In this document: piece after piece, positions 30,932 to 41,537 of the stretch
How the letters are laid out: each line of letters starts with the position of its first letter
Position numbering within the stretch: the stretch's first letter is position 1
Assembly (NCBI RefSeq): GCF_001641265.1
Contig: NW_020167546.1
Span: 1-64,000 of the forward strand
Reading direction: 5' to 3'
From: Pseudogymnoascus destructans
Taxonomy: Eukaryota; Ascomycota; Leotiomycetes; Thelebolales; Thelebolaceae
Length of the DNA stretch: 64,000 nucleotides
Notes under the pieces: generated by a model
What the model was told of the DNA's origin: nothing
Databases searched by the model: none
The model's input: only the letters and a program-made list of their open reading frames with translations
Position numbers and translations under genes: made by a program

Positions 30932-32347
30932 TTTAAGGGTACTGCTGCATGTCAGGTAACTTCATTCACGCGGCCACGTTACCCCATAGTAAGAGAACTT
31001 TCGGCATGGAATATACTGGCCTTAATGAAGGAAAGAAAATACGGGAGATGAGCCGACCACCGTCCCATCTTCAAAATAGAAATGAAGAAAGGAAGTAAGA
31101 CGACGCCAAAGGAAACCACAGCACGGAGAAATCAAGAATGTAGAGTATAGAGTCCGAAACAAAATCGAAGATAAGGGGCAAAGGAAGACAATAAGAAGAT
31201 GGAATAAAACAAAATTAGACCAAGCATATCGGCTGCCTGTTACCTGTTGGGACATGACCGATAGACTCATCCTACCCAAACCACTCCTCGACCTACGTCT
31301 GGCCATGTGGCGGTGCCCTGATCCACAACCTATGCATCCTGTCGCCAAAGGTAAGTCCCTGACAGGCCGCCGGATTGTTGGTAGGCGCTGTCATGGCACT
31401 CGGTCAGTCTGATATTTATTCTTGGAGACCGGTGCGACATTGTGAGTGGTTGATGTTGGATGCGCGGTTAAGCCCGGCGCCAAAGTGTTGTCGTTGATTG
31501 GCTTGAGGTCAGCCTTGTTGCGAGGCTGAAGGTGTCACGAGCAACATCACGTCTGGACTGTAATCACGTGTGCATCAGTGCCAAGGCGGAGGGTCTTCCT
31601 TCCGAACTCCAGGCGGAATCGTATATACAGTAATCACTGCCTATAACGGCGGATGGGTCGGTTCGAGGTTTGCCTTCTAAACTACAGTTCTCACGCGATA
31701 AGTCGATATAATAATTCCTCTAGATAATATCGAGATATACTGAATATCGAGTAATCAAACCATTACATAAGCCAAACGTCCAATGTGCCCTGAATGCCCT
31801 CATTTGCCCTTTTGACTAGGGTGCGTCATGGGGGACCTGGACCACCGGTTCCCCTGGACCAGACCGGACCATGGTCTGGTCTGGTCCCAAATTCTCAGAC
31901 CGCGGTCTGGTCTGGTCTGAAGCCTCCAAACCTACAGTCCCTGTTGTAATATACAGGGGCTACAGTAAGCGACCACACGTAGAACCACGAAAAAACTCTG
32001 CCGGCTTGGAGCCTCTTAGTTAGTCAGAATTGAATATATCGAATTTACTCAACAGTTATGAACCCGGAGCAACTCTAAGTCACTAAATTGATCAATATAT
32101 ACAATCACAGAGCCTACATACACCCTAGACACCATCATACGGAGGTGTTTTTCATAAGTTTTGTGAGTGGGTCGGGCTAGGGCCCCCTGCATCAGAATAT
32201 AAAGTTACAGGCTAAGTGGTCAAGATGAGATGATGGCGACATATACCCGTCTCGAGAGAAATCACTGCATTACGGCAGTGTTGCCCGAGTACTACTCAGA
32301 GTACTACTCAGAGATCTTCGAGTAGAGTACTGTTTTTTGGGCTCGAG
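30932..32347. other. Gene-free region with a GACC-rich palindromic repeat
   Basis: No gene is supported. At about 31849-31945 lies a second copy of the palindrome family (GGACCAGACCGGACCATGG, CAGACCGCGGTCTGGTCTGG). The rest is unremarkable AT-moderate sequence leading into an LTR at 32348. Confidence 0.55.
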
Positions 32348-33250
32348 TGTCATACTGACATTCGTTGTGTCATACTGACATTCGTTGCACTCAGTTTGCT
32401 ATCAAACTCAATAGCAAACTTGGAAATCTCCTCCTCAAACCTACAAGTCACTATACATATTTTGGCTTATCACACCAACAACAAGAGCAATACTACTCAA
32501 CGATTGCTACAACCCTCTATGATTCATTACACGTCATTAGTTACTGGGCCGATATGACCACATAGCATATCTCTACAACCCTCTATGATTCATTACATGA
32601 CATCACTCCTTAGTTACTGGGCTAATACTACACATGACATATCTCTATCAACTAGAGGCCTAGGAACATGAACGATAGCTCCAAAAGCTTCTACAACCAT
32701 CTATGATTCATTACACATCATCACTCCTTAGTTACCCACAAGATTGGTTAAGTTATGACATAATTTGTCTATAGGGGTACTCTGACCTTGGACCTCCTTT
32801 CACTTCCTATAGGCTAGGAACCTAGGAGATGGTTCTATGGGATTCTCTTACGTCGACTACAGTTACCAAGCCTGGTTAGTCATGGAAAGTCTTGGAAAAT
32901 GAGAGAACTACACTCCTTTAGCATAAATAGGATTGCCCTTTCCTTAAGAAAGGGCAAGCAGACAATACAGTAAATCGACTATCACATACTTTCACGTCTT
33001 TTCCAAGCTTCCAAGCATTGATCTTGTTACTCCTTGTTTCTGAAAAGTCAGTGAGGTGCTAACCTCTGACTTATCCTTAAGTTCTCAAACTCAACATTTG
33101 TTACAACTTGTCTAAACCACTCCACTATATCATACACCTGATTGCTGCGTTGTGAAATAGTCTAAGCTACGACCCTTTGGCTATTTTTCTAAGACAGTGT
33201 GTTGTCTTAGTAAAATCATCCCTTCCTTGGGTGGCTAGATTCTCACATCT
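32348..33250 (-). mobile_element. LTR of family B, inverted and truncated
   Basis: Reverse complement of the LTRs at 37156-38333, 58053-59051 and 62155-63061. Its outer 20 bp (TGTCATACTGACATTCGT) are tandemly duplicated (32348 and 32368). The other end stops at CTCACATCT, about 18 bp short of the family terminus, exactly where the degenerate Gypsy LTR begins at 33251. The continuation is not found beyond that element, so the locus has rearranged. Confidence 0.8.
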
Positions 33251-33415
33251 TGTAAGGAAGGCCATCACGTGCCACCACGTGAGGTCCCTTTCATAAGCGG
33301 CCCATAGGGCTCGGTAAAATAGGGCACAAGGTGCATAGATAAAAGGGGTTGGAGGCCTCAGAAGAAGGCCTCCAGTCAATATTCGATGTATCTACATAGA
33401 CCTATTGTGCTTACA
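33251..33415 (-). repeat. Gypsy LTR, 3' copy
   Basis: 165 bp, TGTAAGGAAG to GTGCTTACA. A purine-rich tract (GGAGGCAGGAAGG on the minus strand) lies about 10 bp inside, consistent with this LTR boundary. Confidence 0.75.
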
Positions 33416-34075
33416 GAATATGATACCTTCCTGCCTCCTGACCTCGTTCCCTGGACTCCCGTGAGACCCTTAGGCTTCGATGAAGATGCTGGCCTTGCTG
33501 CTGATTCTGAGGCTACTGTCCAGGCCATCAACGTCCTTCACCGCATATACAGCAGCCGGCCAAGGATAAGGGAATCGCTGGACCTCCTAAGGAGAAGGAA
33601 ATCGCTGGGCTTTCTGAGGTCGTTGCGTGTAATGCTGACGATACCCGCCAGGCTCTCCTACATCACGCCGAGAGCCTTGTGGAGCTGGGCAAGGCGAAGA
33701 CTGAAGGTCTCAAGGCCGCCACTCAGGTCTTCCACGCTTCTGTCTGGGCTTGAGGAGTACGTCAACAATGAAGTTCCTCGTAGGTACGTTGCCTCCTTTT
33801 CCTTTGGATACTTGCTGACCCCATGGGTAGGTGGAGCCCCGCACCGAGTGATGCCAGTCATGCCCTCGCCCATCGATCTGGAGTGTGCTCTGTTGGAGCG
33901 CCGATTTGTGAAGCCTAGCAAGTGGAAGTTCAACACTCCACTGCCAGCACCCCCAGGGCCTCCTTCAGTCCTGTCCTTGTCGTCTGGGGACGAGGGTGCG
34001 ATCCCTGTTTCTTTGTCATCCTCGTCTGAGTCCGAGTCCTCATTGTCGTCCTCATCTGACCAGGGTTCTGATTGA
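33386..34075 (+). CDS. Antisense ORF at the 3' end of the degenerate Gypsy element
   Basis: A 229-aa plus-strand frame starts inside the LTR and runs into the element opposite to pol, the same slot as the antisense ORF of the intact chromovirus. It ends in an acidic Ser-rich tail (SSSSESESSLSSSSDQ). In another frame of the same stretch a helical segment is visible (DDTRQALLHHAESLVELGK), so the original product may have been shifted. No family is recognised and coding status is uncertain. Confidence 0.35.
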   Translation: MYLHRPIVLTEYDTFLPPDLVPWTPVRPLGFDEDAGLAADSEATVQAINVLHRIYSSRPRIRESLDLLRRRKSLGFLRSLRVMLTIPARLSYITPRALWSWARRRLKVSRPPLRSSTLLSGLEEYVNNEVPRRYVASFSFGYLLTPWVGGAPHRVMPVMPSPIDLECALLERRFVKPSKWKFNTPLPAPPGPPSVLSLSSGDEGAIPVSLSSSSESESSLSSSSDQGSD

Positions 34076-34105
34076 TCGTTCCCATAGTTTGTAGGGCCAA
34101 TACCA

Positions 34106-37082
34106 TTACGTTGTCCCATCCTTGCTTCCTTGTGCATGCTTCCTGTGATATGCCTCAATTAATGATAGCCCTACGTCATGTTTTGGCACCCATTGGTCGT
34201 CTGCGGCTGTATAACCAGCCCATCTAATAAGGTATTCCTCTCTCTGGCCCCTGCCTCGTTTGATTATCCTGTGGTCTAGGACCGCTTCTACTTGGTATTC
34301 TTCCTCACCGTCCACAATTTCTGGGCTAGGTGGAGGGTTGGGTTCCTCTGTGTTTTTCCAATAAGTTTCTAGTAAGGACATGTGGAACATGTTGTGGATT
34401 GCCTTATACCTTGGCAGTAGGTTCAACTGGTAAGCCTGCTTACCGATGCGCTGGGTGATGTCATACGGGCCAAGCCAGCGGTGCCCAAGCTTCCTACTTG
34501 GCTGGGTGGTTCTGATATTCTTGGCCGAAAGCCATACTTTCTCTCCTACCACGTACTGCATTGGCTTGTGCAGCTTGTTGTAGCCTCGTATTTGGGCTTC
34601 CTTCGTCTGTGTCCACGCCTCTTCGAGCTCCTGTCGCAATTCTAGGATCAGGTTGATGCGATCTTTCGCGACTGGCACTTCCCTTCTGGTGGGGTCGTCC
34701 TCGATCCCTTGTCTTAGGTCTATATTGATGCCGTATCGGGCCTGGTTTGGCGACATCTGGATGGAATCGTGGAAGGCATTATTGTAGGTCAATTCCGCGA
34801 AGTGGAGGAGTTCCACCCAGTTGTCTTGGTGCTGATTACAGTGGATCCGCAAGTAGGCTTCAATATTCTGATTCTGCCTCTCGGTCTGGCTGTCAGATTG
34901 AGGGTGGAAAGCGGTCGATAGGTTACGCCTTACTTTGAGGTGAAAACAGAATGCTGACCAGAAGTGACAGGTGAACACACTCCCTCAATCCGTGATTATT
35001 TCGGCTGGGATTCCAAAGTCCTTTACCCAGAACGCAAGGAAAAGTCGCGACAGCTCTGGGGCCGTGATGGTTTTCCTACAGGGTATATATTTGGACACCT
35101 TAGTATAACGATCAACAATCACAAGGATGGAGTCTGAAGCCTTGCCTTGATCCGCCCCTACGCTTGGGGGCAGATCCGTGATAAAGTCCATACTTATGGA
35201 TTCAAATGGTTTCGAGGGCATTCTTAAGGCCTGCATTTCGCCATATGGCCTATGCCGCACGGGCTTGATGCGCTGGCATCTATCGCAGCCCCGTACGTAC
35301 TCCCTGGTTTCCTCACTGAGGCCAGGCCAGTAGTATTTGTGTTGGATCAACTCTTGGGTTTTCTTATATCCAAAATGCCTGGCCAGTGGGTCGTCATGGC
35401 AAATCTTGAAGATTTCCATCTGCACTGCCTGATTGGGAGGTATGTATACTGCTCCCTTGAAGCGTAGGATGCCTGCATCGTCTACTCTCCAATCTGAAGA
35501 GCCCTTTGCTCGCGCCAACCCAATATCCTTGGCCCTTTTAACAGCTAACTTGTCAGTCACCTGGAGGGTTTTGATCAAGTCTATTAGGGGTTCAGACGCA
35601 GCACTATAGGCGCTCTCTCCCTTGGCTACAGCAGCTACTGCAACCTTAGGGACAATGAGACCTGGACTCTTGATGTCCTTACTATGGTCATCGCCCAGTC
35701 TTATGCTGCTAGCGTTTGCCTTCCTACGCTGTAGGTTAGGTTCTCCCATCTGAAAGCCTTCTTGGCTTGTTATAGTCCGACTTATCTGCGGGATACCTCC
35801 TGCCTGCATGGCTTCTCGGAGCTTGTTCTTAAGGGTCGGTAGCATCACATTCTGGCTACCCTTTTCACCCTCATAGTCTGGTCTCCTAGATGGACCGTCT
35901 GCTAGGTTTGTTTTTCCCGCTCGATAGGAGATGTGGAAATCATAGGCTGATAACGCCTGCGCCCACTGCGCTTGCCTCCTTGTGAGGGCAGTGGTTTCCA
36001 TAAAATACTTCAGATTGTTGTGATCTGTTAGGACCTCAATTGGGTACTGGCTTCCTTCGAGGTAGTGTCTCCACTGCTCGAAGGACTTCACGATCGCCAG
36101 GAGTTCCTGGCCGTGGACTTCATAGTTCAGCTCTGCTGGATCTAGCTTTTTGCTGAAAAAGGCAACTGGGTGCCATTCGCCCTTCTCTTCTGGCTTAGTT
36201 CCTTCCACTAATTGGGACAGGTTTGTAGCGAGCGCAAAGCCTGACGAGTCCGTCTCAAGCCTGAGTCTACAGCATGGGTCGAAATGGACTAGTGTGGGGG
36301 CTGTAGTGAAGGCCTTCTTCAACTGGCCGAAGGCGCTTTGCTGTTCCTCCCCCCACACGAACAGGCCTGTCTGCTTGCCTGCCTTTGCCCCTTTCATAAG
36401 GCCTGTCATTGGGGCCACCACGGAGGAGTATTGCTTTACAAAGCGCCGGTAAAAGTTGGCAAAGCCAAGGAACACCTGGACCTCTCGATGGGTCCTAGGT
36501 ATTGGCCAATCGGCGATTGCAGCAACCCGGTCGCTTTCCATAGCCACCCCTTCCGTCGTGACAATATACCCAAGGAAGCTTACCTTCTTGGCATTGAACT
36601 CGCACTTTGAGAGTTTCACGTATAGGTTCGCCTCGCGTAGGCGTCCTAGGACCTCTCATACGTGGTCAGCGTGTTCCTCCTCCTTCTGGGAGTAGATGAG
36701 GATATCATCAAGGTATACGACACATATGGTGTCAATCAACCCTTGTAGGGTCTCATTCATGTACGCTTGGAACATTGCAGGTGTGTTAGCCAATCCAAAA
36801 GGCATCACCCTGTACTCGACGTGTCCATATCGAGTACGGAATGCTGTCTTCCACTCGTCGCCTGGGCGAATACGGATGCGGTGGTAGGCGTTCCTAATAT
36901 CAAGCTTCGTGAAGCACCTCGACCCTTGGAGCCGATCCAAGGTCTCCGTGATCAGTGGCAGTGGGTGTCGATTCTTCACGGTAAATTCTTCACGGTAATC
37001 GTATTCAAGCCTCTGTAGTCTACGCAGAGACGTAGGCTTCCGTCCTTCTTCTGAACAAATAGGATGGGCGCGCCTGCAGGGC
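34106..37082 (-). pseudogene. Gypsy pol remnant: RT, RNase H, integrase, chromodomain
   Basis: Reads from 37082 leftwards: GAPILFVQKKDGSLRLC, then a 13-bp duplication (TTACCGTGAAGAA) that breaks frame, RT box VVYLDDILIYS, stop TGA at about 36656, RNase H (LETDSSGFA), integrase finger (CHDDPLARHFG, CDRCQRIK) and IN core (SMDFITDLPP), stop TGA at about 34982, HPQSDSQTERQNQ, and a chromodomain (VEAVLDHRI, LIRWAGYTAADDQWVP). Both stops are CGA-to-TGA changes in otherwise conserved codons (HVREVL, TDRGSV). Confidence 0.85.
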
Positions 37083-37087
37083 TTACG

Positions 37088-38665
37088 TGTTATGGCTACG
37101 GTAACGTGACATCATGGTTACAGGACCAGGGCCTAGTAACGTGACGTGTCACAGGTGTAATGATGGGTGCACCAGATGTGAGAATCTAGCCACCCAAGGA
37201 AGGGATGATTTTACTAAGACAACACACTGTCTTAGGAAACAGAGCCAAAGGGTTGTAGCTTAGACTATTCCACAACGCAGCAATCAGGTGTGTGATGTAG
37301 TGAAGTGGTTCAGACAAGTTGCAACAAATGTTGAGTCTGGGAACTCAGGGGTAAGTCAGAGGTTAACACCTCACTGACTTTTCAGAAACAAGGAGTAACA
37401 AGATGAATGCTTGGAAGCTTGTAAAAGACTTGGAAGTATGTGATAGTCGATTTACTGTATTGCCTGCTTGCCCTTTCTTAAGGAAAGGGCAATCCTATCC
37501 TCTTTCTCTGCACAGATGAAGGAGGCCTTTCTAGCCTCCCTCTTCTGCGTCTGAAAGGAGAATTTGCCCTTGACAGCCCAGTCGTCAAGGGCCCAAATAA
37601 GGGCATCAAGGTCAAGAAACTCAGCCTTATCCGCTCCTGCACACAAAACTGTACCGTTACCTCATGAAATAAGTCGATAAATAAAATCCGTCAGGTCGTG
37701 TGATTATGACTAAAACTGCCTTGTATTTTTCTGAAAGATGATTGGGGGTCCAGCTGCGGGGATCTGCTCACATTATGACTTTCCATGACTAACCAGTCTT
37801 GGTAAATGTATTAGAAATCAAGTGCGACCCACAACTAGCTTGCTAATCATGTAGCGAATGTAAGAGAATCCCATAGAACCATCTCTTGGGTTTCTAGCCT
37901 ATAGGAAGTGAAAAGGAGGTCCAAGGTCAGAGTACCTATAGATAAATTATGTCATAACTTAACCAATCTTGTGGGTAACTAAGGAGCGATGACGTGTAAT
38001 GAATCATAGAGGGTTGTAGAAGCTTCTAGAGCTATCGTTTATGTTCCTAGGCCCTAGTTGGTAGAGATATGCCATGTGGTAGTATTTGCCCACCCCCTTA
38101 AGGAGGAGATTTTCTTAATAACTTGTTCAATGAGTGTCCAAATGATATGCCGTGATGTATGTAGCATAAACAGATGTAGTAGAAGAGTTTGCAGCAATCG
38201 TTGAGTAGTATTGCTTCTGTTGTTGGTGTGATAAGCCAAGATATGTATGTTGACTTGTAGGTTTGAGGAGGAGATTTCTAAGTTTGCTCTTGAGTTTGAT
38301 AGCAAACTGAGTGCAACGAATGTCAGTATGACAACAGGGGGCAAGTGGGGTAGGCTGCCATGTGACGGGGCTAATGGATAGTTGCAGAAACTAGTGGATA
38401 TTGGATAGTTGAGCTATCCATGAACTATCCTGAATATCTAGCTATCCGCCAACTATCCAGATTACCCATGAGGCATGACGCCACTATATAAGTAGATAGT
38501 ATTTCCTTAGATAGGAGCTTCGTGCTCAACTCAATATAGTATTCTTTACAATACTGTAACGTGTTACTTGGAAAAGCCTTTGTGTCTAATCCCCTGCCTC
38601 CTCTGTCAAGTCAACCTTACGCAAGAAACCTCTGAATCTTCTATCGTTTAGAAGTCAGCGTTACA
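37088..38665 (-). mobile_element. Solo LTR (family A) inside the Gypsy pol gene
   Basis: TGTTATGGC...GCGTTACA with a perfect TTACG target duplication (37083-37087, 38666-38670). The terminal TAACGCTGACTTCTAAACG on the minus strand matches the LTR of the intact chromovirus, so the families are related. Net length without the nested LTR is about 395 bp. Removing it restores the pol frame (DESEWIRRSV/SPAGAP). Confidence 0.9.
37156..38333 (+). mobile_element. Solo LTR (family B) nested in the solo LTR of family A
   Basis: TGTAATGATGGG...GTCAGTATGACA with a perfect ACAGG target duplication (37151-37155, 38334-38338). It is 1178 bp against 907 bp for the copy at 62155. The excess is a block at about 37498-37770 encoding a minus-strand peptide with LDALIWALDDWAVKGK, which looks like captured coding sequence. 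Confidence 0.9.
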
Positions 38666-38670
38666 TTACG

Positions 38671-39390
38671 CTCCTTCGGATCCACTCGCTCTCGTCGAGG
38701 TATTTACGGAGCGTGGCCAGCTCCGTTTCCGATAGGTTATATACTGGCCCATACGGTGGTTCCTGGGTCCCAGTATCGATGGCATGGGTTTTCCTTCCCA
38801 GCTCTGGCAGTTCTTCTGCCTTTTCCTCCGAGAAGACGTCAATATAGTCCTTGTATTCCTTCGGGCATTGGGTAGTTGCGCTATCGTCTGTGTTTAAGGC
38901 CAAGACGAAGGCAGTATCACCTTCCTCCCATTCTTCAATATCCGCCACCTCGGCTCTCGCAATATCGAAGGGCTGGCACCAGGTCTGTTCGCACCAGTCG
39001 ATCTGGGGGTTGACCTGCATCATCCAATCCATCCCAAGGATGACGTCTACTCCTGGGGTGTCCATGGAAAGGAGGGTCTGGGTGACCACACATTCCCTTT
39101 GAAAGTGGTCCCTAGCTCGGACCTGGGTGGTGGCCGCTCCATATATCACAACCTCTTTTCAATCGACTGCCCTTGCCTGTGGCGGTGCCCTATCCCAGCA
39201 CTCCAAACCCTTCTCTTTGGCAAACAGAGGGTGGATGGTGGACGCGTCAGATCCTGAGTCAAGGAGGGCTCTTGCCTTGTGCCATCCGGGCCCTACCTGC
39301 ACCTCTACCTCGATCTCCATTCGACGCTGCGCCGTAGGCTTCTGGGGTTCTGCTGGGAGTCACTCCCTCTTGGGGGTGTAAGCGTCCAAT
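38671..39390 (-). pseudogene. Gypsy protease region remnant
   Basis: The minus strand encodes ALLDSGSDASTIHPLF (aspartic protease active site DSG), then VDVILGMDWM and NPQIDWC, and the N-terminal flank of RT (YGPVYNLSETELATLR). Stops lie near 39160 (VD-TGA-KEVV) and near 39375 (KRE-TGA-L); both fit CGA or similar codons lost by C-to-T change. Confidence 0.8.
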
Positions 39391-39394
39391 TTCC

Positions 39395-40554
39395 TCACCC
39401 CTGGGCCTGTGTGTTGGCGTGGGCCTCGACATTCCTTCGCGAGGTGGCCCGCCTTGCCACAGTTATAACAATTGATTCTGCTAGGGATTGGCCTAGCGTC
39501 CCTACAGTGGGTAGGGGCCTGCCCTCTCGCTGGCCGCTGGTCTTGTGGGCGGTGTCTATTCCAGAAGGGTGTTCTTTCTCCTTGGGCCGAGGGCTGGGGA
39601 GCCCTGTGGCTGCCAGAGTTGCCCTTTCGGAATGGAAAGCTGCCCTGGGAGGTATTCCTTCCTTCCCTGGAGTTGGGCTTGTCAACGGTAGGAGTTCTCT
39701 GTTACCCACTGGTTTGTCATTTCTAACATCGCCAGGATATTAATGATAGCGTCCCTGTGGGTAGAGGAACGCTCTGCGTACCCTCCTTCAAGGAGCTGCT
39801 GCCTCATCTCTGGGTGAATCTTCGTCAGAAGGTGGACAGTCTTCTGTGATTCAGTATATGGTTCCATCTCGCGTTCGAGGTCCTCAAGGTAGGCCACGAA
39901 CTTGCGGATGCTCTGCCCTTTCCATTGTAGGGCGACGTTATACTTCAAGGCCGCAATGTGTTGTCGGTTGGCTGGGTCGACATGGAGGTCCCGAAGAAAC
40001 TCTTCGAACCCAGCGATATCCAAGGGATCTATGTATCCTTCTCCTTGGGTTGCACACCGGTTATCCCATTTCTTCATAGGGTGTCCTTCCAAGTACAAAC
40101 AAACAATGAGGAGGGAGTCCCTTACTGGAATGCATGCGTGGTTGCCCCGAAGGCAGTCTGCGCACTTGGCCATGCTGGAAGGGACCCAGCACATCTGGCC
40201 TGGGAAGTTGTAATACGTGTGTGCACACTTCATGCAGCACGGGCGGGAGCCAGCGTGAAGGCGTCCTGCAGAATCAGGAACCTCACAGCAGGCAGCGACC
40301 TTCCATCCAAGCACGGTGCGCTCATCCTTTGGAGCCTCGGACTCAGGAACGACGGAGCCTTCGAGATCCTCAGCTTCGTCCTCAACTTCAGGCGAATGAT
40401 ACGGACGGATAGTGCGAGAACGTGATGTGGAGGAGGCGACAACAGAAGGAACAGGCGTGGCGGGCGCCTGCGACTCGGGAGAGCTGGACATCTGGGCCGC
40501 TGGTCGCTTGCGAGGTGTAGTAACTGGAGCCTTCCCCTTCGGCTTGGGAGCCAT
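39395..40554 (-). pseudogene. Gypsy gag remnant with N-terminal Cys-rich domain
   Basis: The frame from 40554 (290 aa) begins MAPKPKGKAPVTTPRKRP, then has an acidic segment and a cysteine cluster (CCMKCAHTYYNF, MAKCADCLRGNHAC), then a gag capsid-like part (FLRDLHVDPANRQHIAALKY, YLEDLEREME). It stops at 39682. The CCHC knuckle (CYNCGKAGHLAKEC) follows in a shifted frame at about 39440-39480. The cysteine cluster resembles that in the antisense ORF of the intact chromovirus. Confidence 0.75.
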
Positions 40555-40950
40555 GATGAGGGTTGGACGATGTGAGATCTATCCGTAACGATAAGCTCCT
40601 GCAATCCAGGTGGAAAGGAAGTGATTACCTTAAAGAAACAAGCAACTGTGTAGGCCCCAAAGGTTGGGACTAAGATCGAGGGTGAAAGGCGAAGTAAGGT
40701 GATGTGAGGATGAAGGTGGCAGGAAGTTCGATAGGAAGTTTGGATGGAAGTAGGAGTTTGGCGCGAGACCCATAACAAAGGGGGTGGCCGCGGCAACCAA
40801 GGGGGGTCACGGGACCAGCCCACCAAGCGCACACCCAAACAAGTCCACCACCTGGGTCAAAACAAAAAGTCTAAACAAGCCAGGAGGGCAAGTAAGCCCT
40901 AGCTGTGAAACCTTGGAATTGAGGGCAATCCCTCTAAGAGGGGAGGTAAT

Positions 40951-41115
40951 TGTAAGGAAGGCCATCACGTGCCACCACGTGAGGTCCCTTTCATAAGCGG
41001 CCCATAGGGCTCGGTAAAATAGGGCACAAGGTGCATAGATAAAAGGGGTTGGAGGCCTCGGAAGAAGGCCTCCAGTCAATAGTCGATTTATCTACGTAGA
41101 CCTATTGTGCTTACA
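40951..41115 (-). repeat. Gypsy LTR, 5' copy
   Basis: 165 bp, TGTAAGGAAG to GTGCTTACA, a close match to 33251-33415. 40555-40950 between it and gag is leader sequence with no gene. Confidence 0.75.
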
Positions 41116-41177
41116 GAATACGATACCTTCCTGCCTCCTGACCTGGTTCCCTGGACTCCCGTGAGACCCTTAGGCTT

Positions 41178-41537
41178 ACGCTTTACACATACAAGCGCTC
41201 GAGTGTATCAAGTCCTAGATGCTTCAGAAAATTGGATCTGAGAGTGTGGATCGTAGCATAGAACAGCTAGAGTTGAACATCATGTAATTCTATTGCGATT
41301 TTCCCCAAGTTACCACACTTTCAAGGCTCGTAATAAGGCTGAAATACTACACTGACTGCACTGTTTACACTATCAGTGCGACACTGATAGTGCAGTGCGA
41401 GTTTCGCACTGCACTGTTGACATGCCTGCGTAGGGACCATACAATCATATGGACTCTGCTTTTCCGCGGTCCCCAAGCTCGCCCGCTTTGTGACCTTAGC
41501 GCATTCCTGTGCCTGTGAAGATTGTCGTATCGGAGTC
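41178..41537. other. Intergenic region with two adjacent hairpins
   Basis: CACTATCAGTG/CACTGATAGTG (11-bp stem, 3-nt loop, 41368-41392) is followed at once by GCAGTGCGA/TCGCACTGC (9-bp stem, 41392-41412). No gene is seen. It lies downstream of the decarboxylase-like gene and could act in 3' end formation or be a small foldback element. Confidence 0.5.

Larger units (their letters stand above)
33251..41115 (-). mobile_element. Degenerate Ty3/Gypsy element carrying nested solo LTRs
   Basis: Two 165-bp LTRs (33251-33415, 40951-41115) with TGTAAG...CTTACA ends flank minus-strand gag and pol remnants. The LTRs differ at several sites (for example TACAT/TACGT, CTCAG/CTCGG), mostly CpG transitions. 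The 62 bp after the right LTR (41116-41177) repeat the sequence just inside the left LTR, so a tandem copy or recombined second element once lay there; no target duplication is visible. Without the nested LTRs the element is about 6.3 kb. Confidence 0.85.

Noticed and set aside
33251..33477. A 227-bp LTR for the degenerate Gypsy element
   Set aside because: The sequence is shared to that length, but TGTAAG...CTTACA ends and the nearby polypurine tract favour 165 bp; the extra 62 bp are better read as internal sequence of a second copy.
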